A stretch of 64,000 nt of DNA from [Clostridium] viride DSM 6836 (GTDB taxonomy: Bacteria > Bacillota > Clostridia > Oscillospirales > Oscillospiraceae): positions 310,001-374,000 of the forward strand of contig JHZO01000004.1 of assembly GCA_000620945.1 (NCBI GenBank). The letters are read 5' to 3'. Positions within the stretch are counted from its first letter, which is position 1; each line of letters begins with the position of its first letter. Positions 42,687 through 51,782 of this stretch are shown piece by piece. A model generated the notes under the pieces. The model saw only the letters and a program-made list of their open reading frames with translations. It made no database searches and was not told where the DNA came from. Position numbers and translations under genes: made by a program.

Positions 42687-43502
42687 CTATTCTTCGATGA
42701 ATTGAATAAATTCCTTATTGAATTTTTCAAGCTGATCATAAAACAGAAAATGACCACAGGACTCAAATGGCACAAGTTTCGCATTTTTGATCCTGTTTTT
42801 TTGAGCAACCGCTAATGGGTAAAGACATACGTTGTCATCGAGACCGTGAAGGATTAAGGTGGGGACATTAATTGTTTCCAAATCCCTAAATAGGCCTTCC
42901 TCGTCCAGCCATGTATTTGCAACTGCGGCAGTAGCCCAGCTTGCTGCATGGAGACCCAGCTTAAAAATCCAATCAGAAAATTCTGGGGTAACGTAATTGT
43001 GAAAAATCATGTTACCAAAATTTTTGAGCATATTTGGGCGGTCTTTGTATGTACCTTGTATGATGTCCATCACCGCCTGCTTTGGCAGTCCATATGGAAA
43101 ATAGTGGCGCCGGATTAGGCTGGGAGCTGCCGCCGCAAAAAGGGCGAGCTTAGATACGCCGTGGCCCTGGTGTCTCGCCATGTAGCGAATCGCGATCGCC
43201 CCTCCCGTTGAGTGTCCACCAAGTATAAGGTTGTTCAATTCTAGCGCGTCCGCAACGGCTCGGATATCATCGGACAATCGGTTGTAGCCATAGCCGTCCC
43301 ATGGCTTGGATGACTGGCCAAAGCCCCGGATATCCATTCCAATGCATCGGTATCCCTGTTTTGGCAGCTCATTGTACTGGTATTCAAAAAGCTCATGATT
43401 TCCAGGCCAGCCGTGGATGAACAGAATAGTCTTGCTGCCTGCTGGGTTTATATCCTCTACATAAATGTAAACATTTGGTTCTACTTCTACATGATATCCC
43501 AC
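42687..43502 (-). CDS. Alpha/beta hydrolase
   Basis: A 271-residue alpha/beta-hydrolase-fold enzyme. The oxyanion motif HGWPGN is near residue 30, the nucleophile elbow GGHSTGG near 96, the acid in LHGLDDN near 217 and the catalytic His in SCGHFLFYD near 246. Closest in pattern to epoxide hydrolase/haloperoxidase-like esterases; the substrate is unknown. GTG start behind GGAGG. Confidence 0.85.
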   Translation of the reverse strand: MGYHVEVEPNVYIYVEDINPAGSKTILFIHGWPGNHELFEYQYNELPKQGYRCIGMDIRGFGQSSKPWDGYGYNRLSDDIRAVADALELNNLILGGHSTGGAIAIRYMARHQGHGVSKLALFAAAAPSLIRRHYFPYGLPKQAVMDIIQGTYKDRPNMLKNFGNMIFHNYVTPEFSDWIFKLGLHAASWATAAVANTWLDEEGLFRDLETINVPTLILHGLDDNVCLYPLAVAQKNRIKNAKLVPFESCGHFLFYDQLEKFNKEFIQFIEE

Positions 43503-43648
43503 ATCAATACCTCCGTTTGTTCAAATCCATATAGAATATTCAAAACGGAGTATGGAATTTACATTTTTGAATTAATAATGGGTCAATATTATTGGTACGA
43601 GGAAATGGTTGGTCTACCGGGTTAGAACTTTAAAGGCCTTTTAAAGCT

Positions 43649-43690
43649 CATCTCCCCCTCTGTTGTAATGGTTTAGGGGTGTTTTTAATT
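43649..43690 (+). terminator. Hairpin F, related to the hairpin at 51951
   Basis: TCCCCCT and a downstream GGGGTG surround GTAATGGTTTA, followed by a T tract. The hairpin at 51951-51990 has the same CTCCCCCT, GTA-TGGTTT and GGGG pattern. Confidence 0.5.
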
Positions 43691-43753
43691 TCCTGGGATT
43701 CACCGTAGACACCATCACTATAAAATTATCTATACTATACAGAGGTGAGTTTA

Positions 43754-44131
43754 TTGAAGAGCGAGGAATTTTGGCCTGGGGAAAAGGTAATAGTTTTGAA
43801 CAATGATGAAGGGATTGCACCTGGTCAAATTGGAGTTATTAAAAGCAAGTGGCGTGATACTTTATATGTTATAAGAGGGAATGATGGTTTGTTTCATTTT
43901 GTGGACAATACCGAAGTTAGCTCCATAGCTTCAGATCGTCACAGTATATCTACTGGAGATATTATTAAAATATCCTCAGGTAAACATAATCATCCATTCG
44001 CAAAAGAGGGCGAGCTATTTCGAGTGATAAAGATTCTTGAAGATATGGACTCGTATGAAGTTCTTTTCGATGGAAAACGTTATTTTTTATCAAACTTTGA
44101 GTTGGCCAATTATTTGAATGGTCCTTTATGA
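43754..44131 (+). CDS. Tandem SH3-like domain protein (island copy)
   Basis: A 125-residue protein made of two similar beta-barrel-like halves: FWPGEKVIVLNNDEG...IGVIKSKW...YVIR and then GDIIKISSGKHNHPFAKEGELFRVIKI...YEVLFDGK. The pattern (G-D/E-K-V-I, G-x-I/V, W or F near strand ends) suggests two small SH3/KOW-type folds. It is clearly paralogous to the protein at 56940-57305. No named family recognised. TTG 43754 is chosen from AGGTGA upstream and from agreement with the paralog's start. Confidence 0.65.
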   Translation: MKSEEFWPGEKVIVLNNDEGIAPGQIGVIKSKWRDTLYVIRGNDGLFHFVDNTEVSSIASDRHSISTGDIIKISSGKHNHPFAKEGELFRVIKILEDMDSYEVLFDGKRYFLSNFELANYLNGPL

Positions 44132-44139
44132 ATAAAATC

Positions 44140-44177
44140 ACCCCTCCTTGGCTTTGTGGCCTTGGAGGGGTTTTTGT
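44140..44177 (+). terminator. Terminator after the SH3-like gene
   Basis: CCCCTCCTTGG and CCTTGGAGGGG pair around a small loop, followed by five T residues. Confidence 0.85.
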
Positions 44178-44251
44178 TTTCTGTGCCAACTTACGCTCAT
44201 TTTTTCATAACTCCCTCTGCCACGGGAGCGACGTAACAGCAATTGTGCTGT

Positions 44252-46291
44252 TTAATACAGATACTTAGCAATTACCTGCATCAGCTGTGCAGGGAGCCTT
44301 TTTAAGTCCGTGATATCCATAAAGCGTTCATTGCCGTAAATTTCGCAAATTGTTTCTTTATCTTGACCGATTGCAGCAGCAAGGAACTGGATCCCTCTGC
44401 GGCTGTACTCGTAAATTAGTTTTTTCATATCGTCTACAGCGACTTGACCGCTATAGTCCGGCATGGCTTTTGGCTGCCCATCGCTTAAGCTGATAAGCAG
44501 CTTAGTCTTTTGTGGTGCTTTCATGAGCTTCTCTGCCAAAATTCGCAAAGCCATTCCATCCCGGTTATTACTGACACTCTCAATGGCCATCAGGGAGTAC
44601 TTATCATTCAGCTTTGGTTCATTCCAATCAATGTAGGAGTACAGCGACATCCTTTCTTTTGGCGAACGATCCGCTGTGTCACCATATATCAGCAGGGGGA
44701 TGCCACAGCCCTCGCAAAACTCATAGACTGCAATAGCTGCCCGCTTCGCGGCATCCAACCGGCCAAAGGCATTCATAGAGGCCGACTGATCAATCCGCAA
44801 GGCCACGGCCAGTGAAGGCTCCTCTTCCGGTTGACGTTTTTTTGAAAAGTAACGAAAATCAGGCGAAGCTGTTTTTTCTGCATGAAATTTCGTTCCGTAA
44901 ACACGATTCTGCGTAAATTCTACTGAGACCTCATGTTCTAACAAAGGCTGCGTCTGTCGTATCAACTCTCGAATAACCGGCATCAGTTCAGCGGCAATTT
45001 GACGGTATCTTTGGCAATCCGACCTTTTCGCTTCGGGGCGGTGAACAATCATACCGACCGTTTCATGAGTAGACCCTTGTATCAGTTCTCGCGCCTCTTG
45101 GTTCAGACTCTTACGAAGTGCCTTTTTTTCAATATCTAGTTTTTTTTGCACTTCGGGCTTCAGCTCATGGTATATGGGTGCACCATCATCGCTGGCATCC
45201 GTGCTTTCGGTGTCAGCAGTTACCTCGGTTGAGACATTTGATTTTCCTTCACTATCGGGCGTTCTGCGCAGCGCAACGGCCGGTGGTGTATCCGTATCTG
45301 CTTCAGGAATCTCCCCGTCCAGACTTCCATCAGCACGAAGTTCCAATAGCTCTCCATTTGTTTTTCCAGGGGGACGGAGGATGCCGGATACTGCCTCTAA
45401 CATCTCGTGTGTGGATAATGCCTGCTCTAAAATGGCGATTTCGTCAGGATCGGTGGTAATTTTATAGATTACCTTGTGATATAGTGCATCTATCGGTTCC
45501 TCACCCTGCAAAACCGCATCCACCCAAAAGAAGTAGGAACGCATTCCAGCCACACCTCGAATGGCATTTGCCTTAGCTGTATTATCCAAGAGAATAATCA
45601 CCTCTGCAAAGACTTGGAGCAGGGCTTCATCTGTGCAGTCGGTTTTAGCAGCTGCACGCTCCATCATCACTGGAATGGGGGGCAAGTCCATCTTTTCTGA
45701 ATGCTGAATTCGGTCACGCAGTGCCTCGTTCAGTGGCCGGCAACCATTATAACCTCGATTGGTGGTGATGACGGCAATAAAATCGGAATGGCGATGAACA
45801 ATGCGTGTAGGCAGGTTGATGCTGCCATCTTGCTCCAACGCAGAGTTTAGCGCCATCAACACCGCTGCATCCCGAATGACAGTTGGCTCTTGAATTTCCA
45901 GCAGCCAACCGTTCTCATAGGCACGAACAATCTCTGAAGGGTAATATTTATAGGATACTTTCCCATCTTTCGTGCTCTCCTCCGATAACACCGGCAGTAT
46001 GGATCCCAGCACATCGGATTTATCCATATCAGCAAAACAGGTCACTTTTGTATAGGGTAAGCCGAAATTAGCTGATAGTGCCTTAGCGAGCTGTGTCTTA
46101 CCGGAACCAGCATCACCCTCCAACAGAATATTTGTGATTTTCATTTCGCCGCGATTCCAGTTGCGTTTCACCTCACGACAGATTCGCAATTCTGTATCAC
46201 TTTCAATGTGAGTGGCCGGTTTTTGCCAGACGAGGGACAATTCTTCTTCTGTCAGGCGTCTGGCGGGTGACAGAAGCCATCTATTCTCCAT
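44252..46291 (-). CDS. MoxR-type AAA+ ATPase fused to a VWA domain
   Basis: A 679-residue fusion. The N-terminal AAA+ domain has Walker A GDAGSGKTQLAK near residue 59, Walker B-like WLLEIQEPT near 129 and an Asn/Arg-finger region (TTNRGYNGCRPLNEALRDR) near 176. An acidic, low-complexity linker covers about 330-390. The C-terminal VWA domain has the metal site pattern DQSASM near 509 and SDGQP near 610. MoxR-VWA pairs act as chaperones for metal insertion or as parts of conflict systems. It is the last gene of a tight three-gene operon; its ATG abuts the stop of the gene before it. Confidence 0.85.
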   Translation of the reverse strand: MENRWLLSPARRLTEEELSLVWQKPATHIESDTELRICREVKRNWNRGEMKITNILLEGDAGSGKTQLAKALSANFGLPYTKVTCFADMDKSDVLGSILPVLSEESTKDGKVSYKYYPSEIVRAYENGWLLEIQEPTVIRDAAVLMALNSALEQDGSINLPTRIVHRHSDFIAVITTNRGYNGCRPLNEALRDRIQHSEKMDLPPIPVMMERAAAKTDCTDEALLQVFAEVIILLDNTAKANAIRGVAGMRSYFFWVDAVLQGEEPIDALYHKVIYKITTDPDEIAILEQALSTHEMLEAVSGILRPPGKTNGELLELRADGSLDGEIPEADTDTPPAVALRRTPDSEGKSNVSTEVTADTESTDASDDGAPIYHELKPEVQKKLDIEKKALRKSLNQEARELIQGSTHETVGMIVHRPEAKRSDCQRYRQIAAELMPVIRELIRQTQPLLEHEVSVEFTQNRVYGTKFHAEKTASPDFRYFSKKRQPEEEPSLAVALRIDQSASMNAFGRLDAAKRAAIAVYEFCEGCGIPLLIYGDTADRSPKERMSLYSYIDWNEPKLNDKYSLMAIESVSNNRDGMALRILAEKLMKAPQKTKLLISLSDGQPKAMPDYSGQVAVDDMKKLIYEYSRRGIQFLAAAIGQDKETICEIYGNERFMDITDLKRLPAQLMQVIAKYLY

Positions 46292-46756
46292 TTAATAACA
46301 CTCCAGTTCATTGAGAATCCGGGTTAGCGTTCGAAGCCGTTCCCCTGTCAGTTCCCCCAAATCGCTAATTAACTGGGAAAACTCTAAAATATCGTCATTG
46401 AGACGCGGGTTGTCGGTGCAAACCGATACCGTCATTGCATCTCCCTGTATACCCACCCGTTCCACTATAGGAGAATCAGGATCATACAACAAGGGCATCC
46501 GATAGGCTTCTTTAAAGTAGAGCAAGGTGCGGCTAAGAAAAATCGTTAAATCAAGCACCTGATGAATTGGCAGTTCGCAGCTTATCTCAAGTGCTCCGTC
46601 CTCCTGTTGCTTCCACACTTGTGCCGCAATCAGCATATTTTTATTCGCCTCAATTGTGGGAGCTCCCAGTGTCAGCCGTTTGATGGCAGAATGGTAAGCA
46701 TTTCTACCGTCAATATGGTCGTAGCCGTCAGCGGCTATTACAATTTTTTCATTCAT
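46292..46756 (-). CDS. Unrecognised protein, AAA+/VWA operon partner
   Basis: A 154-residue soluble protein, mixed alpha/beta, without Cys motifs or membrane spans. It contains VIAADGYDHIDGRNAYHSAIKR near the N-terminus in two parts and an acidic C-terminal helix. I recall similar proteins only as an uncharacterised DUF next to AAA+/VWA genes. ATG 46756 follows GGAGG and overlaps the preceding stop (ATGA), showing translational coupling. Confidence 0.7.
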   Translation of the reverse strand: MNEKIVIAADGYDHIDGRNAYHSAIKRLTLGAPTIEANKNMLIAAQVWKQQEDGALEISCELPIHQVLDLTIFLSRTLLYFKEAYRMPLLYDPDSPIVERVGIQGDAMTVSVCTDNPRLNDDILEFSQLISDLGELTGERLRTLTRILNELECY

Positions 46757-47097
46757 TTCCAAATCCTCCGTGCCTGTGGGTCTATTGCAAAGCACAAATC
46801 TCGCAATGCCTCCAGCTTGATTGTGTGATCTTCTTCTAAGTCTTTATACTCCAAAACTTTTAATACAGAAAGTTCAAAACCGCTTTCTCCACATTGATAC
46901 CAAAGTGATTGCAACCGTTGGTTTGGGTGGATCCCAGACGACAGCTTAAATTTATTACTATTAAAATCTGCTTTTGTGTCTACAGAAATTCCCAAGAAGG
47001 ATTCTCCTGTATCTACGCATTTTAAAGAAATTACACCAATTTCCGGGTGACGATTTTTGTAAGCTTCTAAAAGCTCTTTTTTTCGTTTTATATCCAG
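46753..47097 (-). CDS. GIY-YIG nuclease-like protein
   Basis: About 114 residues. GVISLKCVDTGESFLGIS fits a relaxed GIY-YIG core (GVI and FLG in place of GIY and YIG), followed by RLQSLWYQ and a C-terminal helix. Proteins of this type are annotated as GIY-YIG family, but whether this one still cuts DNA is doubtful. The start is unusual: AGGAGG (47110-47105 on the minus strand) points to CTG 47097, giving MDIKRKKELL, whereas an upstream in-frame ATG lacks a site. First gene of the AAA+/VWA operon. Confidence 0.65.
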   Translation of the reverse strand: MDIKRKKELLEAYKNRHPEIGVISLKCVDTGESFLGISVDTKADFNSNKFKLSSGIHPNQRLQSLWYQCGESGFELSVLKVLEYKDLEEDHTIKLEALRDLCFAIDPQARRIWK

Positions 47098-47145
47098 AAT
47101 GTTCACCTCCTGTTTTATCATAACGGGAGTAGTATACGAAAACAA

Positions 47146-47573
47146 TCCACGCTCAGTAGATTAAACGGACAGTAGACTTTGTTAAGAATACGGAACAAAC
47201 TGCTGAGATGCTGCATAAGTTGCCGCCGAACTTACTTCATAAAGCGGCGGAATAAATAATGCAGTCTTGGGTCGGAAGTGCTCCTATATCAAGCTGAACG
47301 CGAAAAAGACCAAAACCCTATAATGGGTTTTGGTCTTTTTTCTTGCCTGAATTGAGATTATTAAGTAGCCTAAGGTTAAAGTTCACCTATGCGAAGCTGG
47401 AATTACTTGTCTGAACTACTATTTGCATTTGATTTGGCATTATCCAGTATAGCTTTCTTGGGAAATTTAGAATATATACTCAGTCGGATTAATTGCGCCT
47501 AATTGCTAAAACTGTAAACGCAGCAGTTTTCCTAAGTCCGAAACTTTATGGATTAATGGTTCAAAGTTGGACC
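47146..47573. other. Intergenic stretch with a terminator and a short frame fragment
   Basis: A perfect hairpin (AAAAAGACCAAAACCC and its complement, 47303-47341) with a T tract reads in the + direction. Upstream of it a + strand frame ending at 47257 encodes NTEQTAEMLHKLPPNLLHKAAE, which looks like the end of a lost gene. No intact gene is present; the promoter of the GIY-YIG operon must lie near 47100-47200. Confidence 0.45.
47303..47341 (+). terminator. Orphan + strand terminator
   Basis: A 16-bp stem with a 6-base loop and a T tract. The gene it served is reduced to a fragment. Confidence 0.8.
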
Positions 47574-48344
47574 TTATGATTTACTCAAAGTCTCTCGTAG
47601 TGTATGATAAAATGTAGGATCCGGCTCATGTGATGGAACGATAACAGAACCTGTTAATCGACTGATAGTCATTAACTTATGCAAACTTAATATAGCGGTC
47701 TGTTCATCCCAACACTGACCGGAAGGTAATTTCCGATCCATATTTTCGAGGGTATTGATTGCATCACCTGCAATTATGAATCTCCTACCGTCTTCCAATG
47801 TGATTAATATGGATTGATGACCTGGGGAGTGTCCAGGTGTAAATAATAAATCAATGCCAGGGAATAATTCACAATCTCCTTCAACTAATTCGTAGTTTAG
47901 ATTAAAGTCATAGTGATCTTTCATATAAGATGCAGACCAATGACTATCTGGATTCATTGCGAATCTATATTCAGCCTTTTGTACTATAAAGGTTGCATGC
48001 TTAAAAAATTGATGCCCCCCAGTGTGATCAAAATGCATATGTGTGTTTATGACATGCGTTATTTGCTCTGGATTTACTTTTAAATTGTATAAACTTTTTA
48101 TGATAATATCCTCATCTTCAAAACGAGGAGCAATCACTTTGGCTAATTTACCCCATGTGCCTTCTGGGGCCTCAATCCCATTTGGGTTTAGACCTGTATC
48201 TATTAACATATATCCTTTGTCCGTTTCTATTAAAACAGAGTATACGCCAATCCTCAGCACTTTCCCCATACCCCGGCCGCTTATGAGAATGCTTTTATCA
48301 ATGTTAAAGGTTCCATTATTAAGTAGCCATATTTTCTTGACCAT
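47574..48344 (-). CDS. Metallo-beta-lactamase fold hydrolase, AHL lactonase-like
   Basis: A 256-residue MBL-fold enzyme with THMHFDHTGG (HxHxDH, near residue 98), TPGHSPGHQS near 168, an Asp in AGDAINT near 191 and His in PSHEPDP near 238. Overall it resembles the AiiA/AttM N-acyl homoserine lactonase group; the lactone specificity is not provable. ATG 48344 follows GGAGA. A possible quorum-quenching or lactone-degrading cargo of the island. Confidence 0.82.
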   Translation of the reverse strand: MVKKIWLLNNGTFNIDKSILISGRGMGKVLRIGVYSVLIETDKGYMLIDTGLNPNGIEAPEGTWGKLAKVIAPRFEDEDIIIKSLYNLKVNPEQITHVINTHMHFDHTGGHQFFKHATFIVQKAEYRFAMNPDSHWSASYMKDHYDFNLNYELVEGDCELFPGIDLLFTPGHSPGHQSILITLEDGRRFIIAGDAINTLENMDRKLPSGQCWDEQTAILSLHKLMTISRLTGSVIVPSHEPDPTFYHTLRETLSKS

Positions 48345-48517
48345 TTAAATTTCTCCAATCGAATATAACGCCAGACTAACATATTGCCCATGAGTATGAC
48401 CCAAATAACAACGGCTGGGTATAGTATTTTTTCTGTTGTATGCATTCGCATTATTGCTAAAACAAGTAATATAATAATCCAAACGTTACAGGGATAATAG
48501 ACTAGTATCAACGACAT
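48281..48517 (-). CDS. Possible small membrane protein, doubtful
   Basis: A 78-residue frame with two hydrophobic segments overlaps the start of the lactonase-like gene by 64 bases in another frame. Its ATG forms part of a TATAATG, which may instead be the -10 of the lactonase promoter, and no ribosome binding site precedes it. Probably not translated. Confidence 0.2.
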   Translation of the reverse strand: MSLILVYYPCNVWIIILLVLAIMRMHTTEKILYPAVVIWVILMGNMLVWRYIRLEKFKWSRKYGYLIMEPLTLIKAFS

Positions 48518-48644
48518 TATAGCACATTCTGGAAATTTTCCAAGATAGGAGTATATCTTTTGGATGGTAGTGGCCTAGAGGGATAACTTTTTGTGCCAAG
48601 TTGAATAGTTTTTGTTGGTGGATTATTAAACAAAGTGGGTTACA

Positions 48645-48679
48645 AAAAGCCTTGAATCACATTGGATTCAAGGCTTTAT
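48645..48679. terminator. Terminator between QueG-like and lactonase-like genes
   Basis: AAAGCCTTGAATC and GATTCAAGGCTTT with a short loop; T/A-rich on both sides. It can end the minus-strand QueG-like transcript. Confidence 0.75.
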
Positions 48680-48807
48680 CTTGTAATTTATTACCGATAT
48701 CATTTGATTTTGAAAAGAAAATCCAGTGTATTCGAACTCTCACCATAAGAGCATTTTTCAGGTAAACGTTTAATGGGGTGATAGTAAGTTTACCTTTCTG
48801 GCGCTTA

Positions 48808-49836
48808 TTATAGACTCCGTCTCTGGAAAATTATGTTTGCCATTTCCCGAACTTTTGGATATGCACTACTGCGTGCTTCTAGCACTGAGGTTCTATATTT
48901 CTCTTCATATGCGTTGTCAATAAAATTCAGCGCATTTACTTGTAACTTCCAAAGCTCATCCGGCATTAGATAAAAAAATTTCGGTTGGATTATTTCCTTG
49001 TAATACTGTTCGTCCATTCTTAAAATGTGTTCTGCCTTCAGGGTGTCGGATAACTCAGCCAGCCCTGGAAATTCCTTGTTTCCTACCCATTTCTGATGGT
49101 TCATTGGGCAGGCATCCTGACAGACATCACAGCCGTAAATCCAGTCACCAAACTTTGCGGCCAACGGCTCTTTCGTCAGATCCCTTCCCCCAAAAGTGGT
49201 CAAAAAAGAAACACATTTCAGCGGATTCATGGTGTACGCTTCACATAGGGATGCAGTTGGGCAAGCCTTGATGCATCGGTCACAATTCTGGGGACAAGGC
49301 GGGAGCTTGGTGGTTTCAATCAGTTCCATATCACAGTCGGTTAAAAATGCTTCAATATTAACATAGGAGCCGGATTCAGTATAGAAAAAATTGTTCTGAC
49401 GGACAAGACCAAGTCCTGCCTGCATAGCCGCCCAGCGCAACCCGATTACACCGAATTTTCGGTTGGTGGCTGTTCTTATTCCCAGTTCACGCATATATCC
49501 TTCAAACGCTGTGCTATTGTGATATTCCTTTGTGTTTTCGTCAATACGAGTATCCAATAGATACTTTTTGGCGATATGTCCGCGTACGGTTTCGGGAATA
49601 TAATATCCGCAATAGGGGACTGCCAGAACAACGACGGACTTTGCCCAAGGGAACTCCTCTTGAAATTTAACAAGGCGTTGCTGGCCCTGATAAAAGCCTC
49701 CTGATTCCGGTATCTTTTGTATCCGCTCCTCCAATTTTTCTTTGTAGCCATCCAATTTTTCAACTGATATAATACCGCATTTTTCATAGCCCAGTTCAAG
49801 GGCTTTTTGTTTTATCTTTTGTGCAATTGAGACCAT
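48808..49836 (-). CDS. QueG-like double 4Fe-4S cluster protein
   Basis: A 342-residue protein related to epoxyqueuosine reductase. The C-terminal half has CPQNCDRCIKACPT near residue 186 and CDVCQDACPMN near 240 plus a Cys in LKCVSF, enough for two 4Fe-4S clusters. The C-terminal HEAT-like region of true QueG is not evident, and Clostridia carry many QueG-like paralogs, so a tRNA role is uncertain. AAGGAG precedes the ATG. Confidence 0.75.
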   Translation of the reverse strand: MVSIAQKIKQKALELGYEKCGIISVEKLDGYKEKLEERIQKIPESGGFYQGQQRLVKFQEEFPWAKSVVVLAVPYCGYYIPETVRGHIAKKYLLDTRIDENTKEYHNSTAFEGYMRELGIRTATNRKFGVIGLRWAAMQAGLGLVRQNNFFYTESGSYVNIEAFLTDCDMELIETTKLPPCPQNCDRCIKACPTASLCEAYTMNPLKCVSFLTTFGGRDLTKEPLAAKFGDWIYGCDVCQDACPMNHQKWVGNKEFPGLAELSDTLKAEHILRMDEQYYKEIIQPKFFYLMPDELWKLQVNALNFIDNAYEEKYRTSVLEARSSAYPKVREMANIIFQRRSL

Positions 49837-49881
49837 CTCGTTACACTCCTTCCTTTTAATATCATAAAGTTTCCCAACACC

Positions 49882-50463
49882 TTATAAGAACAGTGATACC
49901 GCGCAATAAACAAGCAGCAAAGCCATAATGAGGTTAATCGGCTTTCGATATTTGCAAAACAGCTTTTCAAAGGCAGCTCCAAAAATGGCCCAACAAATGC
50001 AGCCAGATGTACCGATCGCTGACAATAGGAGCGCAAAGAGCGCAATACTTATGGCATCGTGATAATATGGAAGAATATAGGACGACATCGCCGTGATACC
50101 GTATAGGATGATCTTGACATTCACAAATTGCAGCAGCATTCCGGATAAAAAGGAGTTGGCCTGCGTGATACCACCTTTGCTATCATGGGGCTTGTCACGC
50201 CAGACTGTCCATGCAAGATAAAGAATATAAGCCGCACCTATCCAAAGCATGATGGGTTTGATTGACGGGATAAACGCATAAAGCAGCGAAGAAAAAGCAG
50301 CGCAGGCGCTCATCACAACAATGAAACCGGCACAGACGCCTGAAAGAAAAGGGAACGTTCGCTTCAGCCCATCCTTACTGGCATTAGTCATGGACATAAT
50401 GTTGTTCGGGCCGGGTGTATAAGCCGTTAGCAATGTGTAGGAAAAGAATGCCGAGAAATTCAT
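49882..50463 (-). CDS. LysE-family amino acid exporter
   Basis: A 193-residue membrane protein with about six spans and the family motif TPGPNNIMSMTNASKDG near residue 15. LysE/RhtB proteins export amino acids or related compounds. ATG 50463 follows GGAGG; an open frame extends upstream without a site. It is divergent from a LysR-type gene that probably controls it. Confidence 0.88.
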   Translation of the reverse strand: MNFSAFFSYTLLTAYTPGPNNIMSMTNASKDGLKRTFPFLSGVCAGFIVVMSACAAFSSLLYAFIPSIKPIMLWIGAAYILYLAWTVWRDKPHDSKGGITQANSFLSGMLLQFVNVKIILYGITAMSSYILPYYHDAISIALFALLLSAIGTSGCICWAIFGAAFEKLFCKYRKPINLIMALLLVYCAVSLFL

Positions 50464-50660
50464 GTTTATGTGACCTCCAATGATATATTTGCTGCTGTAA
50501 GATCGCAGCGCAAGAAGGCTCATAAACACATTTCCAATTATTAATCAGCTATTGCATGGCAACCTTCTTTGTGCTATCATACCATCAGAATAACGTTCAA
50601 TCAAATTAAATAATTTAAAATGATAGTTCAAGAATTTCGAATAATCAAGAGGTGAACACC

Positions 50661-51536
50661 ATGGATTTAAAGTATCTCAACACATTTAAAACAATTGTGG
50701 AGGAAGGCAGCTTTTCAAAGGCCGCAGAAAAGCTGAAATATACGCAATCTACGATTACTTTTCAAATTGGCCAGCTGGAACAGGAGTTATCCTCCCAGCT
50801 ATTTGAGAAGATCGGGCGGCGCATGGTGTTGACCAAGGCAGGATCACAGCTTGTCCCGTATGTGAAGGATGTTTTGACATCCGTTGATCGAATGAGATAT
50901 TTCGAAAATGATTTGGCACAATTTCAAGGCAATTTAAATATAGGCATTGCCGAAACGCAACTGTGCTATAAAATGCCGGATATCTTGAAAGCATTTCATC
51001 AGCAGGCACCCAACGCCCGGTTGCTTCTTCGTTCCATGAACTGCTATGACATTCGTAATGAGCTTTTAAATGGTACACTGGACCTGGGAGTCTTTTACGA
51101 AGATGTTGGCGGCTTTGGCTCCAATTTGACCACTTATCGATTGGGCGAATATCCCGTGATATTAGTGGCTTCTCCTGAAATTACAAAAGACTGTTCTGAT
51201 TTTATTACCCCGGACCGGAACATATCCATTTCCTTTATTATCAATGAGGCAAATTGCATTTTCAGGCAGATGTTTGAACAATATCTCCGGGAAAGATCCA
51301 TCATGATTGATCATACCATAGAGCTATGGAGCATTCCGACAATTAAAAATTTGGTCAAAAACAATGTGGGAATTTCTTTCCTTCCTAAATTCTCGGTGCA
51401 GGAAGAGATTGACCGTGGAGAACTAGTAGAGATACCAACCGATTTAGTTAACACGAACATTTCTGCAGTATGCGGTCACCACAAAAATAAATGGATCAGC
51501 CCACTAATGCAGGTGTTTATTGATCTGTGTAAATAA
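50661..51536 (+). CDS. LysR-family transcriptional regulator
   Basis: A 291-residue LysR regulator: N-terminal winged helix (about 1-60, GSFSKAAEKLKYTQSTIT) and a C-terminal ligand-binding domain. ATG 50661 follows AGAGGTGA. The 197-base divergent gap to the LysE gene contains an AT-rich dyad (AATTTAAAAT region near 50605) where it could bind. Confidence 0.88.
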   Translation: MDLKYLNTFKTIVEEGSFSKAAEKLKYTQSTITFQIGQLEQELSSQLFEKIGRRMVLTKAGSQLVPYVKDVLTSVDRMRYFENDLAQFQGNLNIGIAETQLCYKMPDILKAFHQQAPNARLLLRSMNCYDIRNELLNGTLDLGVFYEDVGGFGSNLTTYRLGEYPVILVASPEITKDCSDFITPDRNISISFIINEANCIFRQMFEQYLRERSIMIDHTIELWSIPTIKNLVKNNVGISFLPKFSVQEEIDRGELVEIPTDLVNTNISAVCGHHKNKWISPLMQVFIDLCK

Positions 51537-51611
51537 ACATAATTAAAATGTGAAAAAACGTTTAGGGCTATACTGTAGACGCTCCTAGCCATAGAGAACA
51601 ATGGTAAGATT

Positions 51612-51655
51612 AAAAAACGATGACCTGTTTAGAAGTCCGCAGGTCATCGTTTTTA
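51612..51655 (+). terminator. Terminator of the LysR gene
   Basis: AAAACGATGACCTG and CAGGTCATCGTTTT around a 12-base loop, with flanking A and T runs. Confidence 0.88.
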
Positions 51656-51685
51656 GAAAGAAATTTGCTGGAGGAGGGGGGAGTT

Positions 51686-51730
51686 GCCCCCCCCAGCCGA
51701 GGAGTAAAAACCAGAGCTGGGTTTTTGTTT
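51686..51730 (+). terminator. Repeated terminator-like hairpin, copy C
   Basis: CCCAGC pairs with GCTGGG; the loop CGAGGAGTAAAAACCAGA is nearly identical to copy A at 41 kb, and TTTTTG follows. Confidence 0.65.
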
Positions 51731-51782
51731 TCATTTAAGTCAGAGGTCGGGGCAATCGTTGCACTGGTCTTTTTGTTTGTTG

